Source: Aestuariivirga sp. (GTDB taxonomy: Bacteria > Pseudomonadota > Alphaproteobacteria > Rhizobiales > Aestuariivirgaceae). From it: DNA of 64,000 nt. The stretch is from assembly GCF_020252395.1 (NCBI RefSeq), contig NZ_JADCDB010000010.1, forward strand, positions 62,001-126,000, given 5' to 3'. The notes below the pieces were generated by a model. It did not search any database. It was not told the DNA's origin and saw nothing but the letters and a program-made list of their open reading frames with translations. The translations under genes and the position numbers were made by a program. Shown piece after piece: positions 19,123-29,410 of this stretch. The first letter of the stretch is position 1. Every line of letters begins with the position of its first letter.

Positions 19123-19185
19123 CACTCACATAGCCACGAAAGTGGAGATAGGGAGTGGGTCCCGGTCCCGGGGCCCGCTTTTTTT
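19123..19185 (+). promoter_or_regulatory. rimP leader: GNRA hairpin and overlapping terminator
   Basis: A 10-bp stem with two G-U pairs (19154-19163 with 19170-19179, loop of six) is followed by seven T, an intrinsic-terminator shape, and ends 19 bases before the rimP ATG. Upstream, CCAC-GAAA-GTGG (19134-19145) is nested in a CACTC/GAGTG stem (19123-19127 with 19153-19157) whose 3' arm overlaps the first four bases of the terminator stem. The two folds compete, which is the arrangement of an attenuator. The fold is seen; regulation is inferred. Confidence 0.55.
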
Positions 19186-19204
19186 ATTGCCTGAAAGGGC
19201 TTCG

Positions 19205-19816
19205 ATGACGACGGAAACGGAAATCAGACTGGCCCGCGAGACGGGCCCTGCGCAGCGGGTGGCGGCCCTGTCCGAGCCCGTGCTCGCCGGCATGGGCTTC
19301 AGGCTCGTGCGCGTGAAGATGAGCGGGCCGACCTTGCAGATCATGGCGGAGCGGCCGGACGGCACCTTCACCATCGACGACTGCGAGGCAGTGAGCCGCG
19401 CCATGTCGCCCATTCTCGATGTCGAGGACGTAGTCTCGTCGCGCTATCACCTCGAGGTGTCCTCGCCCGGCATCGACCGGCCTCTGGTGCGGCCGTCCGA
19501 TTTCGAAGCATGGGCGGGCCATGAGGTGAAGGTCGAGATGGCCGTGCCTGTGGCCGGCCGCAAGCGCTTCAGAGGCACGCTCGAAGGTTACACGCAAGGC
19601 GAGGTGCGCCTGTTCATCGAGAACCCGGAAACAGCGTCGAAGGAGCCCGTGCTGATCGGCGTGCCCTTCGCTGACATTTCCGATGCCAAGCTTGTTTTGA
19701 CCGATGCGCTGATCGCGGCCGCCAAGGCTCGCCTGCCCGCCACGGGTTATGGCGACGGCGCCGAGATCGACGAAGACCAGATTTCGCAAGAGAGGAGCGA
19801 AGACAACAATGGCTGA
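19205..19816 (+). CDS. rimP: ribosome maturation factor RimP
   Basis: RimP (203 residues) is needed for maturation of the 30S subunit. The N-terminal domain has [18 protein letters not shown] and [15 protein letters not shown], and the central [14 protein letters not shown] motif is the family signature; an SH3-like domain follows. ATG 19205 was chosen because the upstream 32 in-frame codons run through the terminator hairpin. The stop overlaps the nusA start by eight bases. It is the first gene of the rimP-nusA-ylxR-infB operon. Confidence 0.96.
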   Translation: MTTETEIRLARETGPAQRVAALSEPVLAGMGFRLVRVKMSGPTLQIMAERPDGTFTIDDCEAVSRAMSPILDVEDVVSSRYHLEVSSPGIDRPLVRPSDFEAWAGHEVKVEMAVPVAGRKRFRGTLEGYTQGEVRLFIENPETASKEPVLIGVPFADISDAKLVLTDALIAAAKARLPATGYGDGAEIDEDQISQERSEDNNG

Positions 19817-21407
19817 TTATGGCGTGAGCGCCAACAGGCTCGAGCTGCTGCAGATTGCAGAAGCCGTGGCGCGCGAGAAGTCGATCGACAAGTCGGTCGT
19901 GCTGCATGCGATGGAAGAGGCGATCACCAAGGCCGCCAAGGCGCGCTATGGGGCGGAGAACGAGATCGTCGCCGAGATCGACCCGCGCACCGGCGAGACC
20001 CGGTTGCAGCGCCTGCTCCTCGTCGTCGAGGAGGTGGAGAACGAGGCCACCCAGATCAGCCTTGCCGATGCTCAGCGGAGGAACCCCGCCGCCAACATCG
20101 GCGACCAGATCGCCGAGAGCCTGCCTCCCATCGAGTTCGGCCGCATCGCCGCGCAGAACGCCAAGCAGGTTATCGTGCAGAAGGTGCGCGATGCCGAGCG
20201 CGACCGCATGTATGCCGAATACAAGGACCGGATCGGCGAGATCGTCCATGGTGCGGTGAAGCGCGTCGAATATGGCAACGTCATCGTCGATCTCGGCCGT
20301 GGCGAAGGCATCATCCGCCGCGATGAATCGCTGCCGCGCGAAACCTTCCGTCCCGGGGACCGGGTGCGCGCCTATGTCTATGACGTGCGCCGCGAACAGC
20401 GCGGGCCCCAGATCTTCCTGTCGCGCACGCACCCTGAATTCATGGCCCGCCTGTTCGGCCAGGAAGTGCCGGAAATCTATGACGGTGTGGTCGAGGTCGT
20501 CTCGGTCGCCCGCGATCCGGGCAGCCGCGCCAAGATCGCGGTGCGCTCGAAGGATAGCTCCATCGATCCTGTCGGCGCCTGTGTTGGCATGCGCGGCAGC
20601 CGCGTCCAGGCGGTCGTCAACGAGCTGCAGGGCGAGAAGATCGATATCATCCAGTGGACGCAGGATGTCGCCTCCTTCGTGGTGAATGCGCTTGCCCCGG
20701 CCGAAGTCTCCAAGGTGGTGCTCGACGAGGAATCCGAGAGGATCGAGGTGGTGGTGCCGGATGAGCAGCTGTCGCTGGCCATCGGCCGCCGCGGCCAGAA
20801 CGTTAGGCTCGCCTCCCAGCTCACCGGCTGGGACATCGACATCATGACGGAAGCCGAGGAGTCGGAACGCCGCCAGAAGGAATTCGCCGCGCGCACGGAG
20901 CTCTTCGTCGGGGCACTCGACGTTGATGAGACGCTGGCCCAGCTTCTCGCGTCGGAAGGCTTCGCCACGGTCGAGGAAGTGGCCTACGTGGACGCCCGCG
21001 AAGTGGCCTCTATCGAGGGTCTCGACGAGCAGACCGCCGAAGAGCTGCAGAACCGTGCGCGCGAATTCCTCGACCGCCACGCCGCCGAGCTCGACGGCCG
21101 CCGTGTCGAACTGGGTGTGCTGGACGAGTTGAAGGAGATTGAGGGCCTCACCCCGGCCATGCTGGTGGCGCTCGGCGAAGCCGGCCTCAAGTCGATCGAG
21201 GATCTCGCCGGCTGCGACACCGACGAGCTCATCGGCTGGACGGAGCGCAAGGCCGGCGGTGCGGTGAAGCACAAGGGCGCCTTCTCCGACCTCGAGGTCT
21301 CTGCTGAAGAAGCCAATGACCTCATCATGAAGGCCCGCATCCATGCCGGCTGGATCGAGGCGCCGGTCGCGCCTGAGACGGAAGAGGAAGGCGAGGTGGA
21401 AGCCTGA
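19809..21407 (+). CDS. nusA: transcription termination/antitermination factor NusA
   Basis: This 532-residue RNA polymerase-associated factor contains the N-terminal RNAP-binding domain (~1-130), S1 domain (~135-200, [19 protein letters not shown]), two KH domains (~230-345, [12 protein letters not shown] and [12 protein letters not shown]) and C-terminal helix-hairpin repeats ending in an acidic tail. ATG 19809 lies inside the end of rimP, so translation is coupled. Because NusA stimulates pausing and intrinsic termination, the hairpin in front of its own operon could give feedback; this is inference. Confidence 0.97.
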   Translation: MADYGVSANRLELLQIAEAVAREKSIDKSVVLHAMEEAITKAAKARYGAENEIVAEIDPRTGETRLQRLLLVVEEVENEATQISLADAQRRNPAANIGDQIAESLPPIEFGRIAAQNAKQVIVQKVRDAERDRMYAEYKDRIGEIVHGAVKRVEYGNVIVDLGRGEGIIRRDESLPRETFRPGDRVRAYVYDVRREQRGPQIFLSRTHPEFMARLFGQEVPEIYDGVVEVVSVARDPGSRAKIAVRSKDSSIDPVGACVGMRGSRVQAVVNELQGEKIDIIQWTQDVASFVVNALAPAEVSKVVLDEESERIEVVVPDEQLSLAIGRRGQNVRLASQLTGWDIDIMTEAEESERRQKEFAARTELFVGALDVDETLAQLLASEGFATVEEVAYVDAREVASIEGLDEQTAEELQNRAREFLDRHAAELDGRRVELGVLDELKEIEGLTPAMLVALGEAGLKSIEDLAGCDTDELIGWTERKAGGAVKHKGAFSDLEVSAEEANDLIMKARIHAGWIEAPVAPETEEEGEVEA

Positions 21408-21442
21408 CCGAAGCCAGCTTCATTGTAGAGGCGGACCAGCCC

Positions 21443-22048
21443 TTGGCGGACCGCATGTGCATCGTTACCCGCGCGGTAAAAGACGAAGCGGAACTGATCC
21501 GCTTCGTCCGCAGCCCGGATGGCGTGGCCGTGCCCGACCTCGCCCGGAAACTTCCGGGACGTGGCGTGTGGGTCAGCCTTGACCGCAAACTGCTGGACCA
21601 GGCCATCGCTAGAAAGCTCCTCGCCAAGGGCTTCGGGGCAGAGACCACAATCCCGCCCGATCTCCCCGATACCGTATCGAGGATTCTCCGACAGCAGGCG
21701 CTGTCGTTTCTTTCGCTCGCCAGGAAAGCGGGCGAGGCCGTGTCGGGCTTCATGAAGGTTGAGGACATGCTGGGGCGCGGCCGGGCGCGGCTGCTTTTCC
21801 ATGGAACCGACGCAAAGCCCGATGGTTGCCGCAAGCTCGATAAGCTCGCGGAACCCGGCGCTGTCGAAAAGATCGTTCTTTTCAAAATTCACGAATTGGA
21901 TTTGGCTTTTGGCCGCCCAAATGTGGTACATGCTGCCGTGGCCAAGGGAGGGCTTGCCGAAAAGCTCTCCGTAGCTGTGCGCCGGATCGAGACGTTTGCG
22001 GGCCGTATGACCGGCCCAGCCGAGGACCTGAAGAGAAAAGATGACTGA
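21443..22048 (+). CDS. YlxR-family RNA-binding protein with L7Ae-like C-terminus
   Basis: This protein has at least 201 residues: an N-terminal DUF448/YlxR domain ([19 protein letters not shown]) and a C-terminal L7Ae/L30e-like half ([21 protein letters not shown]), the usual alphaproteobacterial fusion between nusA and infB. The start is unclear. No ATG or GTG precedes the domain; TTG 21443 is used here, but the frame is open back to a CTG at 21404 that overlaps the nusA TGA, giving [13 protein letters not shown], which looks like a genuine N-terminus. The stop overlaps infB by eight bases. Confidence 0.9.
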   Translation: MADRMCIVTRAVKDEAELIRFVRSPDGVAVPDLARKLPGRGVWVSLDRKLLDQAIARKLLAKGFGAETTIPPDLPDTVSRILRQQALSFLSLARKAGEAVSGFMKVEDMLGRGRARLLFHGTDAKPDGCRKLDKLAEPGAVEKIVLFKIHELDLAFGRPNVVHAAVAKGGLAEKLSVAVRRIETFAGRMTGPAEDLKRKDD

Positions 22049-24662
22049 TAACAACGACAAAGACCGCAAGCCCGAGGGCAACCGCCCGGCTGGGGGAACG
22101 CTGACCCTTAAGCGGCCGTCGATCGAGCAGAGCAAGGTCAAGCAGAGCTTCGGCGCCGGACGCTCAAAGACCGTGCTGGTCGAAACCAAACGCAAGCGCT
22201 TCGGTGACGATAAGCCCGCCGCCCTGCTCGAGCCCAAGGCAGCGCCGCGCATCACCCCAGTGACGCCGGCCCCCCCATCCAATACCCAGACGCCTGCAGC
22301 CCCCAAGCCGCAGCCCACCCAGCGCTCCGGCGTCGTGCTCCGCACGCTGACCGCCGAAGAGAAGGAAGCGCGTGACCGGGCGCTTGCCGGCGCCCGCGTG
22401 CGCGAGGCGGAAGACCGCAAGCGCCAGGAAGAAGATGCCAAACGCCGCGCCGATCAGGAGGCGCGCGACCGCTCCGAGCGCGAGGCCGCCGCCAAGCGCA
22501 AGGCCGAGGATGACGCCCGCCACCGCGCCGAGGATGAGGCGCGCCGCAAGGCTGACGAAGCCGCCAAGAAGCTGGCCCCCAAGTCCGCGCAGGCCAATAT
22601 CGTGACGCCGGCCACCGCACCTACCAAGCCGATGACCGGCAAGGCCATGCCTGCTCCCGTCAAGCGCACCCATGACGAGGAGGAGGCACCGCGCCGGTCC
22701 TTCCCCGGCGCCGTGAAGCGCGAGATCAAGGCGCCCGTTCCGGCGCGCCCGGCCAAGGCTGGTGACGCCGACAGGCGCCGTGGCCGCCTCTCGGTCGGCA
22801 ATGCACTGAACGAGGATGACGAGCGGGCCCGCTCCGTTGCCGCCTTCCGACGCCGCACCGAGCGCCTCAAGAAGCAAACCCAGGGCTTCCAGATGCCCAC
22901 CGAGAAGGTGAGCCGCGAGGTCACCATTCCGGAAGCGATTACCATCCAGGAGCTCGCCAACCGCATGGCCGAGCGCGCGGTGGACATCATCAAGTTCCTG
23001 ATGAAGCAGGGCGAGATGCACACGATCAACGACGTGATCGATGCCGACACCGCACAACTCGTGGCCGAGGAAATGGGCCACAAGGTGAAGCGCGTGTCTG
23101 AATCCGACGTGGTCGAAGGCCTCGCCGGCGATACCGACGCGCCAGAACAGCTCAAGTCGCGCCCGCCGGTCGTCACCATCATGGGTCATGTCGACCACGG
23201 CAAGACCTCGCTATTGGACGCATTGCGCAAGACCAATGTGGTCTCGGGTGAAGCCGGCGGCATCACCCAGCACATCGGCGCCTATCAGGTCGAGACGCAG
23301 AACGGCGTTGTCACCTTCATCGATACGCCCGGCCACGAGGCCTTCACCTCGATGCGCGCGCGCGGCGCCAAGGCGACGGATATCGTCGTCCTCGTCGTCG
23401 CCGCCGATGACGGTGTCATGCCGCAGACCGTCGAAGCTATCAACCACGCCCGCGCAGCTGGCGTGCCGATCATCGTGGCCATCAACAAGATCGACAAGCC
23501 CGCCGCCAACCCGGTGCGCGTGCGCAACGAGCTCCTCAAGTACGAGATCGTGGTCGAAAGCATGGGCGGCGACACGCTCGAAGTCGAAGTCTCGGCACTC
23601 AAGGGCACCAACCTCGACAAGCTCCTCGACGTGATCCTGCTGCAGGCCGAAGTCCTCGACCTCAAGGCCAATCCGGACCGCGAGGCCGGCGGCATGGTGG
23701 TCGAAGCGCAGCTCGACAAGGGCCGTGGCCCCGTCGCCACCGTGCTTGTGCAGCGCGGCACGCTGAAGCTCGGCGACATCTTCGTCGCAGGTTCCGCCTG
23801 GGGCCGCGTGCGTGCGCTGGTCAACGACAAGGGCCGGCAGGTGAAGGAAGCCTCGCCCTCGACGCCGGTCGAGGTGCTGGGCCTCAACTCGGCTCCCGAA
23901 GCGGGCGACCAGTTCGACGTGGTGCCGAACGAGGCGCGTGCGCGTGAAGTGACCGAATATCGTGAGCGCAAGCGCCGCGAGACCCGCGGTGCGGCTTCGG
24001 CGCGCTCGTCGCTCGAGCAGATGATGTCGGCCATCAAGGAGGGCTCCACCGAGTTCCCGATCCTCGTCAAGGCCGACGTCCAGGGCTCGGCGGAAGCCAT
24101 CGTCCAGGCGCTGGAAAAGATCGGCAATGCCGAGATCAAGGGGCGTGTCATCCACTACGCCGTGGGCGGCATCAACGAGTCCGACATAGGTCTCGCCGAA
24201 GCTTCCAAGGCGGTGGTGCTTGGCTTCAATGTACGTGCTTCATCCCAAGCGCGCGACGCGGCCGAGCGCGCCGGCATCGAGATCCGCTACTACAACATCA
24301 TCTATGACCTCGTGGACGACATCAAGCAGGCCATGGCTGGCAAGCTTGCGCCGGAACTGCGCGAAACCTTCCTTGGCAATGCGAAGATCCTCGAGGTCTT
24401 CAACATCACCAAGGTCGGCAAGGTTGCTGGCTGCCAGGTCACCGAGGGCAACGTGCAGCGCGGCGCCAAGGTCCGCCTCATCCGCGACAACGTGGTCATC
24501 CACGAAGGCACGCTGTCGACCCTCAAGCGCTTCAAGGACGAGGTCAAGGAAGTGCCGGTCGGGCAGGAATGCGGCATGGCCTTCGAGAACTACCAGGACA
24601 TCCGCGCGGGTGACGTCATCGAATGCTTCCGCGTGGAGAAGGTCCAGCGCACGCTGGACTGA
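22041..24662 (+). CDS. infB: translation initiation factor IF-2
   Basis: This 873-residue GTPase positions fMet-tRNA on the 30S subunit. A long charged N-terminal region with an Ala/Arg/Glu-rich predicted helix (about residues 105-180) precedes the IF2_N domain (~290-340). The G domain has G1 GHVDHGKTS at residue 382, then DTPGHE and NKID; domains II, III and C2 follow. ATG 22041 lies eight bases inside the ylxR gene. Length is normal for the alphaproteobacterial form. Confidence 0.98.
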   Translation: MTDNNDKDRKPEGNRPAGGTLTLKRPSIEQSKVKQSFGAGRSKTVLVETKRKRFGDDKPAALLEPKAAPRITPVTPAPPSNTQTPAAPKPQPTQRSGVVLRTLTAEEKEARDRALAGARVREAEDRKRQEEDAKRRADQEARDRSEREAAAKRKAEDDARHRAEDEARRKADEAAKKLAPKSAQANIVTPATAPTKPMTGKAMPAPVKRTHDEEEAPRRSFPGAVKREIKAPVPARPAKAGDADRRRGRLSVGNALNEDDERARSVAAFRRRTERLKKQTQGFQMPTEKVSREVTIPEAITIQELANRMAERAVDIIKFLMKQGEMHTINDVIDADTAQLVAEEMGHKVKRVSESDVVEGLAGDTDAPEQLKSRPPVVTIMGHVDHGKTSLLDALRKTNVVSGEAGGITQHIGAYQVETQNGVVTFIDTPGHEAFTSMRARGAKATDIVVLVVAADDGVMPQTVEAINHARAAGVPIIVAINKIDKPAANPVRVRNELLKYEIVVESMGGDTLEVEVSALKGTNLDKLLDVILLQAEVLDLKANPDREAGGMVVEAQLDKGRGPVATVLVQRGTLKLGDIFVAGSAWGRVRALVNDKGRQVKEASPSTPVEVLGLNSAPEAGDQFDVVPNEARAREVTEYRERKRRETRGAASARSSLEQMMSAIKEGSTEFPILVKADVQGSAEAIVQALEKIGNAEIKGRVIHYAVGGINESDIGLAEASKAVVLGFNVRASSQARDAAERAGIEIRYYNIIYDLVDDIKQAMAGKLAPELRETFLGNAKILEVFNITKVGKVAGCQVTEGNVQRGAKVRLIRDNVVIHEGTLSTLKRFKDEVKEVPVGQECGMAFENYQDIRAGDVIECFRVEKVQRTLD

Positions 24663-24670
24663 TCCGAGAG

Positions 24671-25054
24671 ATGAGCAAAGGCAGCGCCCCCTCCCAACGC
24701 CAGCTGCGCGCCGGCGAGCTGATCCGCCACGCGCTGGCGGACATCTTCCTGCGCGGCGAATCGGGCGATCCCGATCTCGAGCGGCTGAACCCGACGGTGG
24801 TCGAGGTGCAAATCTCGCCCGACCTCAAGATCGCCACCGCCTTCGTGCGCACCCTCGTTCCCGGCAAGGAGCAAGCGCTGCTGGAGGCCCTGAACCGCAA
24901 TCGGCGCTACATCAGGGGCCTGGTGGCGCCGAAGCTCGGGATGAAGTTCACGCCCGAGATCCGCTACCGCGTCGACACGGCACTGGATTATGCCAACCAC
25001 ATCGACGAATTGCTCCGCAGCCCGGAAGTGGCGCGGGATCTCGACAAGAAGTGA
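24671..25054 (+). CDS. rbfA: ribosome-binding factor A
   Basis: RbfA (127 residues) is a KH-fold 30S maturation factor. Typical segments are RQLRAGELIRHALADIFLRG, VEVQISPDLKIATAFVR and the C-terminal PEIRYRVDTALDYANHIDELL. ATG 24671 sits behind a GAGAG ribosome site nine bases after infB; a longer upstream extension overlaps infB and is rejected. The stop overlaps the truB GTG start. Confidence 0.96.
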   Translation: MSKGSAPSQRQLRAGELIRHALADIFLRGESGDPDLERLNPTVVEVQISPDLKIATAFVRTLVPGKEQALLEALNRNRRYIRGLVAPKLGMKFTPEIRYRVDTALDYANHIDELLRSPEVARDLDKK

Positions 25055-25974
25055 ACCCTCCCAAGCGGAAGCGCGAGGCGGTCCACGGCTGGGTCATCCT
25101 CGACAAGCCCTACGGCATGACCTCCACCCAGGCCGTGGGCAAGGTGCGCTTCCTGTTCAATGCCGGGAAGGCGGGGCATGGCGGCACGCTGGACCCGCTG
25201 GCCTCGGGCCTCCTGCCCATCGCGCTGGGAGAGGCGACCAAGACCGTCTCCTATGCGATGGATGGGCGGAAGGTCTACCGCTTCACGGCCTGTTTCGGGG
25301 AGGAGCGGTCGACCGACGACCTCGAAGGTGAGGTGACAGCCACATCCGGCCGCCGTCCGTTGCAATCTGAAATCGAGTCGATACTGCCGCGCTTCACCGG
25401 CGAGATCATGCAGGCGCCGCCCGCCTTCTCGGCCATCAAGGTCGACGGCGAGCGGGCCTATGACTTGGCACGGGCCGGGGAGCCGGTGGAACTGGCCGAG
25501 CGCCCCGTCCTGATCGAGGCCCTTCGGCTGGCCGGCGTCCCGGATAATGACCACGCCACCTTCGAGGTGACCTGCGGCAAGGGCACCTATATCCGCTCGC
25601 TGGCCCGGGACATGGGGCGGGCGCTTGGCACGGCGGCGCATGTCTCCATGTTGCGCCGTGTGGCTGTCGGCCCGTTCACCGAAACCCAAATGATTTCGCT
25701 GGAAAACCTTGTGGAACTCAGCCATAAGGCCCCCGGCGGAGACGCCATCAAAGGGATTCTGCTCCCCATCGAGACCGTGCTGGACGGCATCCCGGCACTG
25801 GCCATCGACCAAGAGCAGGCCCGACGCCTGAAGCTCGGACAACCCGTCCTGCTCAGAGGTGCGAATGCTCCCATCGCGGAAGATTCGGTTCTGGTGATGA
25901 GCGGCGGCAAGCCGGTCGGACTTGGAACGGTCGAGCAGGGATCGCTCAAGCCGAAGCGTTTGTTCAACCTGTAA
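25051..25974 (+). CDS. truB: tRNA pseudouridine-55 synthase
   Basis: TruB (307 residues) converts U55 to pseudouridine in the tRNA T-loop. The catalytic aspartate is Asp48 in GHGGTLDPLASG, preceded by VILDKPYGMTSTQAV; the KVDGERAYDLARAGE and GTYIRSLARDMG motifs are present, and a C-terminal PUA-like region follows. The start is GTG 25051, overlapping the rbfA stop (GTGA). The 25-base gap to rpsO carries the rpsO ribosome site. Confidence 0.96.
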   Translation: MNPPKRKREAVHGWVILDKPYGMTSTQAVGKVRFLFNAGKAGHGGTLDPLASGLLPIALGEATKTVSYAMDGRKVYRFTACFGEERSTDDLEGEVTATSGRRPLQSEIESILPRFTGEIMQAPPAFSAIKVDGERAYDLARAGEPVELAERPVLIEALRLAGVPDNDHATFEVTCGKGTYIRSLARDMGRALGTAAHVSMLRRVAVGPFTETQMISLENLVELSHKAPGGDAIKGILLPIETVLDGIPALAIDQEQARRLKLGQPVLLRGANAPIAEDSVLVMSGGKPVGLGTVEQGSLKPKRLFNL

Positions 25975-25999
25975 CCATCCAATGTATTGGAGATGACCG

Positions 26000-26269
26000 A
26001 TGACCATGACTGCTGAGCGCAAGGTTGCGCTCGTGAAGGAATTCGCCACGAAGCCGGGTGACACCGGTTCGCCCGAAGTCCAGGTTGCGATCCTCACGGA
26101 ACGCATCAACTACCTCACCGACCACTTCAAGACCCACAAGAAGGACAATCACTCCCGCCGTGGACTTCTTACGATGGTGAGCAAGCGCCGTTCGCTTCTC
26201 GACTACCTGAAGCGCATCGACGATGCGCGATACCAGACGCTGATCAAGCGTCTCGAGATCCGCCGCTAA
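26000..26269 (+). CDS. rpsO: 30S ribosomal protein S15
   Basis: This 89-residue primary 16S rRNA-binding protein has the universal segments [25 protein letters not shown] and [21 protein letters not shown]. The upstream ATTGGAGATGACCG gives a good ribosome site. In many bacteria S15 represses its own translation by binding its leader; the short truB-rpsO gap leaves little room to judge that here. It is followed by pnp, the classical partner. Confidence 0.98.
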   Translation: MTMTAERKVALVKEFATKPGDTGSPEVQVAILTERINYLTDHFKTHKKDNHSRRGLLTMVSKRRSLLDYLKRIDDARYQTLIKRLEIRR

Positions 26270-26291
26270 GCGGACCTCGCAATACGATCGA

Positions 26292-26363
26292 GCGGGTGGA
26301 TCACCGAGTAGCCGCCCGCGTCCCCATCTCAAGAGTCCGGCAATGGGGCCGGGCTCTCGGCCC
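26292..26363 (+). promoter_or_regulatory. two hairpins in the rpsO-pnp gap
   Basis: Hairpin one pairs GCGGGTGG (26292-26299) with CCGCCCGC (26312-26319), eight pairs including one G-U. Hairpin two pairs GGGCCG (26346-26351) with CGGCCC (26358-26363). In E. coli the same gap holds the rpsO terminator and an RNase III stem through which PNPase represses itself; these hairpins are candidates for the equivalent role. Neither has a T-run, so they are not clear terminators. Confidence 0.45.
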
Positions 26364-26435
26364 AAAGGGGATGCCGTCCACAGTGGTGGTGCACGTCTTT
26401 CAAGCGGCGGCGAAGGGCTCACAAGGAAAATCCAT

Positions 26436-28592
26436 ATGTTCAATATCGACGTCGAAGAAATCCAGTGGGGCGGACAGACGCTGCGCCTCGAAACAGGCCG
26501 CGTGGCCCGTCAGGCCGATGGCGCCGTTGTCGCCTCCTTGGGTGAAACCACCGTTCTCGCCACCGCCGTTGCCGAGCGTTCAGCCAAGCCCGGAATCGAC
26601 TTCTTCCCCTTGACCGTCAACTACCAGGAAAAGACCTATGCCGCCGGCAAGATCCCGGGCGGCTATTTCAAGCGCGAAGGCCGCCCTACCGAGCGCGAAA
26701 CGCTGATCTCGCGCCTGATCGACCGTCCGATCCGCCCGCTCTTCGTCGAGGGCTTCCGGAACGAGACGCAGGTCATCGCCACCGTTCTCTCCTATGACCT
26801 CGAGAACGACACCGACATCCTCGCCATGGTCGCCTCGTCCGCTGCCCTCACGCTGTCGGGCATTCCCTTCATGGGCCCGATCGGCGCGGCGCGCGTCGGC
26901 TACATCAACGGCGAATACGTGCTGAACCCGACGATCGAGCAGCAGAAGCTGTCCTCCCTCGACCTCGTTGTCGCGGGCACGCAGGACGCGGTGCTGATGG
27001 TCGAGTCGGAAGCCAAGGAACTCTCGGAAGAGATCATGCTCGGCGCCGTCACCTTCGGCCACCGCGGCTTCCAGCCGGTGATCGAGGCGATCATCCGTTT
27101 GGCCGAGCGCTCCTCGCGCGAGCCGCGTGACTTCTCGCCGCCGGACGAGACCCCGCTCTACAACAAGATCAAGGCCATTGCCGAGGCCGACGTGCGCGCC
27201 GCTTATGCGATCCCGGCCAAGGAAGCCCGCCATGAGGCCGTCGCCAAGGCCAAGGACAAGGTCATGGCCGCGCTGACCGGCGAGGACAAGCCCGATGCGC
27301 CGCCCGCCAACAAGATTGGCGAGGCCTTCAAGCATCTCGAGAAGGACGTCGTCCGCAACGCCATCCTCGACACCGGCCACCGCATCGATGGCCGTGACAC
27401 CAAAACGGTCCGCCAGATTGTTGCGGAAGCGAGCGTTCTGCCCCGCACCCACGGTTCGGCCCTGTTCACCCGCGGCGAGACGCAGGCCCTCGTGGTCACC
27501 ACGCTCGGCACCGGCGAGGACGAGCAGTACATCGACTCGCTCGACGGCACGACCAAGGGCACCTTCATGCTGCACTATAATTTCCCGCCCTTCTCGGTCG
27601 GTGAAACGGGCCGCATGGGCGCCACGGGCCGCCGCGAGATCGGCCATGGCAAGCTCGCCTGGCGCGCCATCCACCCGCTGCTGCCCGCCCAGGACCAGTT
27701 CCCCTACACGATCCGCGTCGTCTCGGAGATCACGGAGTCGAACGGCTCTTCCTCCATGGCCTCGGTCTGCGGCGCTTCGCTGTCACTTATGGATGCCGGC
27801 GTGCCGCTGAAGGCGCCCTGCGCCGGCATCGCCATGGGCCTCATCAAGGAAGGCGAGCGCTATGCGGTGCTCTCCGACATCCTGGGCGACGAGGACCACT
27901 TGGGCGACATGGACTTCAAGGTCGCCGGCACGGCGGAAGGCATCACGTCCCTCCAGATGGACATCAAGATCACCGGCATCACCGAGGAGATCATGAAGGT
28001 GGCGCTGTGGCAGGCCAAGGACGGCCGCATGCACATCCTCGGCAAGATGGCGGAAGCCCTCACCGGCGCCCGCGCCTCGCTCGGCGAGCATGCGCCGCGC
28101 ATCGAGACGCTGAAGATCCCCACAGACAAGATCCGCGAAGTGATCGGCACCGGCGGCAAGGTCATCCGTGAGATCGTGGAGAAGACCGGCGCCAAGATCG
28201 ACATCCAGGACGACGGCACCGTCAAGGTCGCGTCGTCCTCAGGGACTGCGATCGACGCCGCGGTGAAGTGGATCAAGGGCATCGTGATGGAGCCGGAAGT
28301 GGGCGAGATCTATGACGGCAAGGTCGTCAAGGTCGTCGACTTCGGCGCCTTCGTGAACTTCTTCGGTTCGCGCGATGGCCTCGTGCACGTCTCTGAACTT
28401 GCGCCCAGGCGCGTCAACAAGGTCTCCGACGTGGTCAACGAGGGCGACACCGTGAAGGTGAAGCTTTTGGGCTTCGACAACCGCGGCAAGGTGCGCCTGT
28501 CGATGAAGCAGGTCGACCAGGTCACCGGCGAGGACATTTCCAGGAAACAGGCCGCCGAGAGCGGTTCGGAAGAGGCCCCGCAGGGCGAGTAA
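26436..28592 (+). CDS. pnp: polyribonucleotide nucleotidyltransferase (PNPase)
   Basis: This phosphorolytic 3'-5' exoribonuclease of 718 residues is part of the RNA degradosome. Two RNase PH domains (N-terminal ~1-220; catalytic second ~315-545 with [23 protein letters not shown]), a KH domain ([20 protein letters not shown]) and an S1 domain ([20 protein letters not shown]) are in order. ATG 26436 ([13 protein letters not shown]) matches the family start; the in-frame extension from 26343 is in the regulatory gap. A strong terminator follows. Confidence 0.98.
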   Translation: MFNIDVEEIQWGGQTLRLETGRVARQADGAVVASLGETTVLATAVAERSAKPGIDFFPLTVNYQEKTYAAGKIPGGYFKREGRPTERETLISRLIDRPIRPLFVEGFRNETQVIATVLSYDLENDTDILAMVASSAALTLSGIPFMGPIGAARVGYINGEYVLNPTIEQQKLSSLDLVVAGTQDAVLMVESEAKELSEEIMLGAVTFGHRGFQPVIEAIIRLAERSSREPRDFSPPDETPLYNKIKAIAEADVRAAYAIPAKEARHEAVAKAKDKVMAALTGEDKPDAPPANKIGEAFKHLEKDVVRNAILDTGHRIDGRDTKTVRQIVAEASVLPRTHGSALFTRGETQALVVTTLGTGEDEQYIDSLDGTTKGTFMLHYNFPPFSVGETGRMGATGRREIGHGKLAWRAIHPLLPAQDQFPYTIRVVSEITESNGSSSMASVCGASLSLMDAGVPLKAPCAGIAMGLIKEGERYAVLSDILGDEDHLGDMDFKVAGTAEGITSLQMDIKITGITEEIMKVALWQAKDGRMHILGKMAEALTGARASLGEHAPRIETLKIPTDKIREVIGTGGKVIREIVEKTGAKIDIQDDGTVKVASSSGTAIDAAVKWIKGIVMEPEVGEIYDGKVVKVVDFGAFVNFFGSRDGLVHVSELAPRRVNKVSDVVNEGDTVKVKLLGFDNRGKVRLSMKQVDQVTGEDISRKQAAESGSEEAPQGE

Positions 28593-28618
28593 TCTTCGCT
28601 CACCAAGTGAAATGCAAA

Positions 28619-28651
28619 GGGCGCTGACTGTAAAGTCAGCGCCCGTTCTTA
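28619..28651 (+). terminator. intrinsic terminator after pnp
   Basis: A perfect 11-bp stem (28619-28629 with 28634-28644) with a GTAA loop is followed by GTTCTTAT, 27 bases after the pnp stop. It closes the rimP-pnp region and faces the convergent fasciclin gene. Confidence 0.85.
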
Positions 28652-28717
28652 TCTCTCGGCCCCCGTGTGCGCGGCACTCCGCCCTTCACGGGGTTGGGGA
28701 AGCAGTGCAGTCCGCGG

Positions 28718-29203
28718 TTACTTGCTCGGGATGAGCACGGTATCGATCACGTGAATCACGCCATTGTCGGTCATGATGTCAGCCTTGATGACCGTGGCAT
28801 TATCGACGGTCACGCCGCCCGCGTTCTTGGTGATGGTAAGCGTGCGGTCGGGATTGGCCTTCAGCGTGCGGACATGGAAGGGGCCCGCCAGCATCTGCTT
28901 GGACTCGAGTTCGCGCGGCAGCACGTGGTAGGTGAGGATGGCGACCAGCTTGTCCTTGTTCTCAGGCTTCAGCAGCGACTCGACTGTGCCGGCCGGCAGC
29001 TTGGCGAAGGCCTCGTCAGTCGGAGCGAAGACGGTGATGTTATTGGTGGTGGCCAGCGCATCGGCAAGGCCAGCGGCCTGTGCGGCAGCAATCAGGGTCT
29101 TGAAGCTCCCAGCCTGTTGGGCGGTTTCAACAACGTTAGCAGCCGAGGCCGCGGCCGATCCAAGGCAAACAGCCACCGAGGCCGCAAGAATGGTCTTGAG
29201 CAT
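28718..29203 (-). CDS. secreted fasciclin (FAS1) domain protein
   Basis: This 161-residue protein consists of a Sec signal peptide (about residues 1-21, ending AAASA) and one FAS1 domain with the H1 motif TVFAPTDEAFAKLP, the ILTYHVLP motif and the H2-like VIHVIDTVLIPS end. Single-domain bacterial fasciclins are secreted or periplasmic and are linked to adhesion or surface association. ATG 29203 is preferred over 29209 because GGAG lies six bases upstream of it but abuts the other. It is convergent with pnp. Confidence 0.92.
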   Translation of the reverse strand: MLKTILAASVAVCLGSAAASAANVVETAQQAGSFKTLIAAAQAAGLADALATTNNITVFAPTDEAFAKLPAGTVESLLKPENKDKLVAILTYHVLPRELESKQMLAGPFHVRTLKANPDRTLTITKNAGGVTVDNATVIKADIMTDNGVIHVIDTVLIPSK

Positions 29204-29355
29204 GGACATCTCCAGTGATGACGAAAGAAAGACGGACGTGTCGATCGCTCGGCGGGCTGCGCCAATGATTACACTGGAAATGTAAACGAAGCGTCCGAGG
29301 CAGCGGATTGTCCAAATTGCCGCTTGGCCGCTCACATATTCGTGAGAATGACGTG

Positions 29356-29385
29356 AAACAAAATCACCGGGCGAATGCCCGGTGA
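29356..29385 (-). terminator. intrinsic terminator after the aminotransferase gene
   Basis: TCACCGGGC-GAAT-GCCCGGTGA (29364-29385) is a perfect 9-bp hairpin. Read on the minus strand it is followed by TTTTGTTT and lies 26 bases beyond the stop of the gene at 29411, so it terminates that transcript. Confidence 0.8.
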
Positions 29386-29410
29386 TCTCGATCTGCGATT
29401 GAAGACCCGC

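Larger units (their letters stand above)
18559..19204. other. 646-bp intergenic region between trmB and rimP
   Basis: No convincing gene lies here; open frames exist in the GC-rich middle on both strands but have no ribosome site, no recognisable domain and unusual composition (Pro/Arg/Gly-rich). The left part holds REP-like repeats (18612-18661), the middle a GTGTGG/CCACAC hairpin (18801-18823) and G-rich tracts, and the right end a structured leader with a terminator just before rimP. The promoter of the rimP-infB operon must lie here, but I cannot place it with confidence. Confidence 0.7.

Noticed and set aside
18786-19133. Overlapping plus-strand open frames in the trmB-rimP gap
   Set aside because: They are Pro/Arg/Gly-rich, overlap one another in different frames, lack ribosome sites and run into the leader hairpins.
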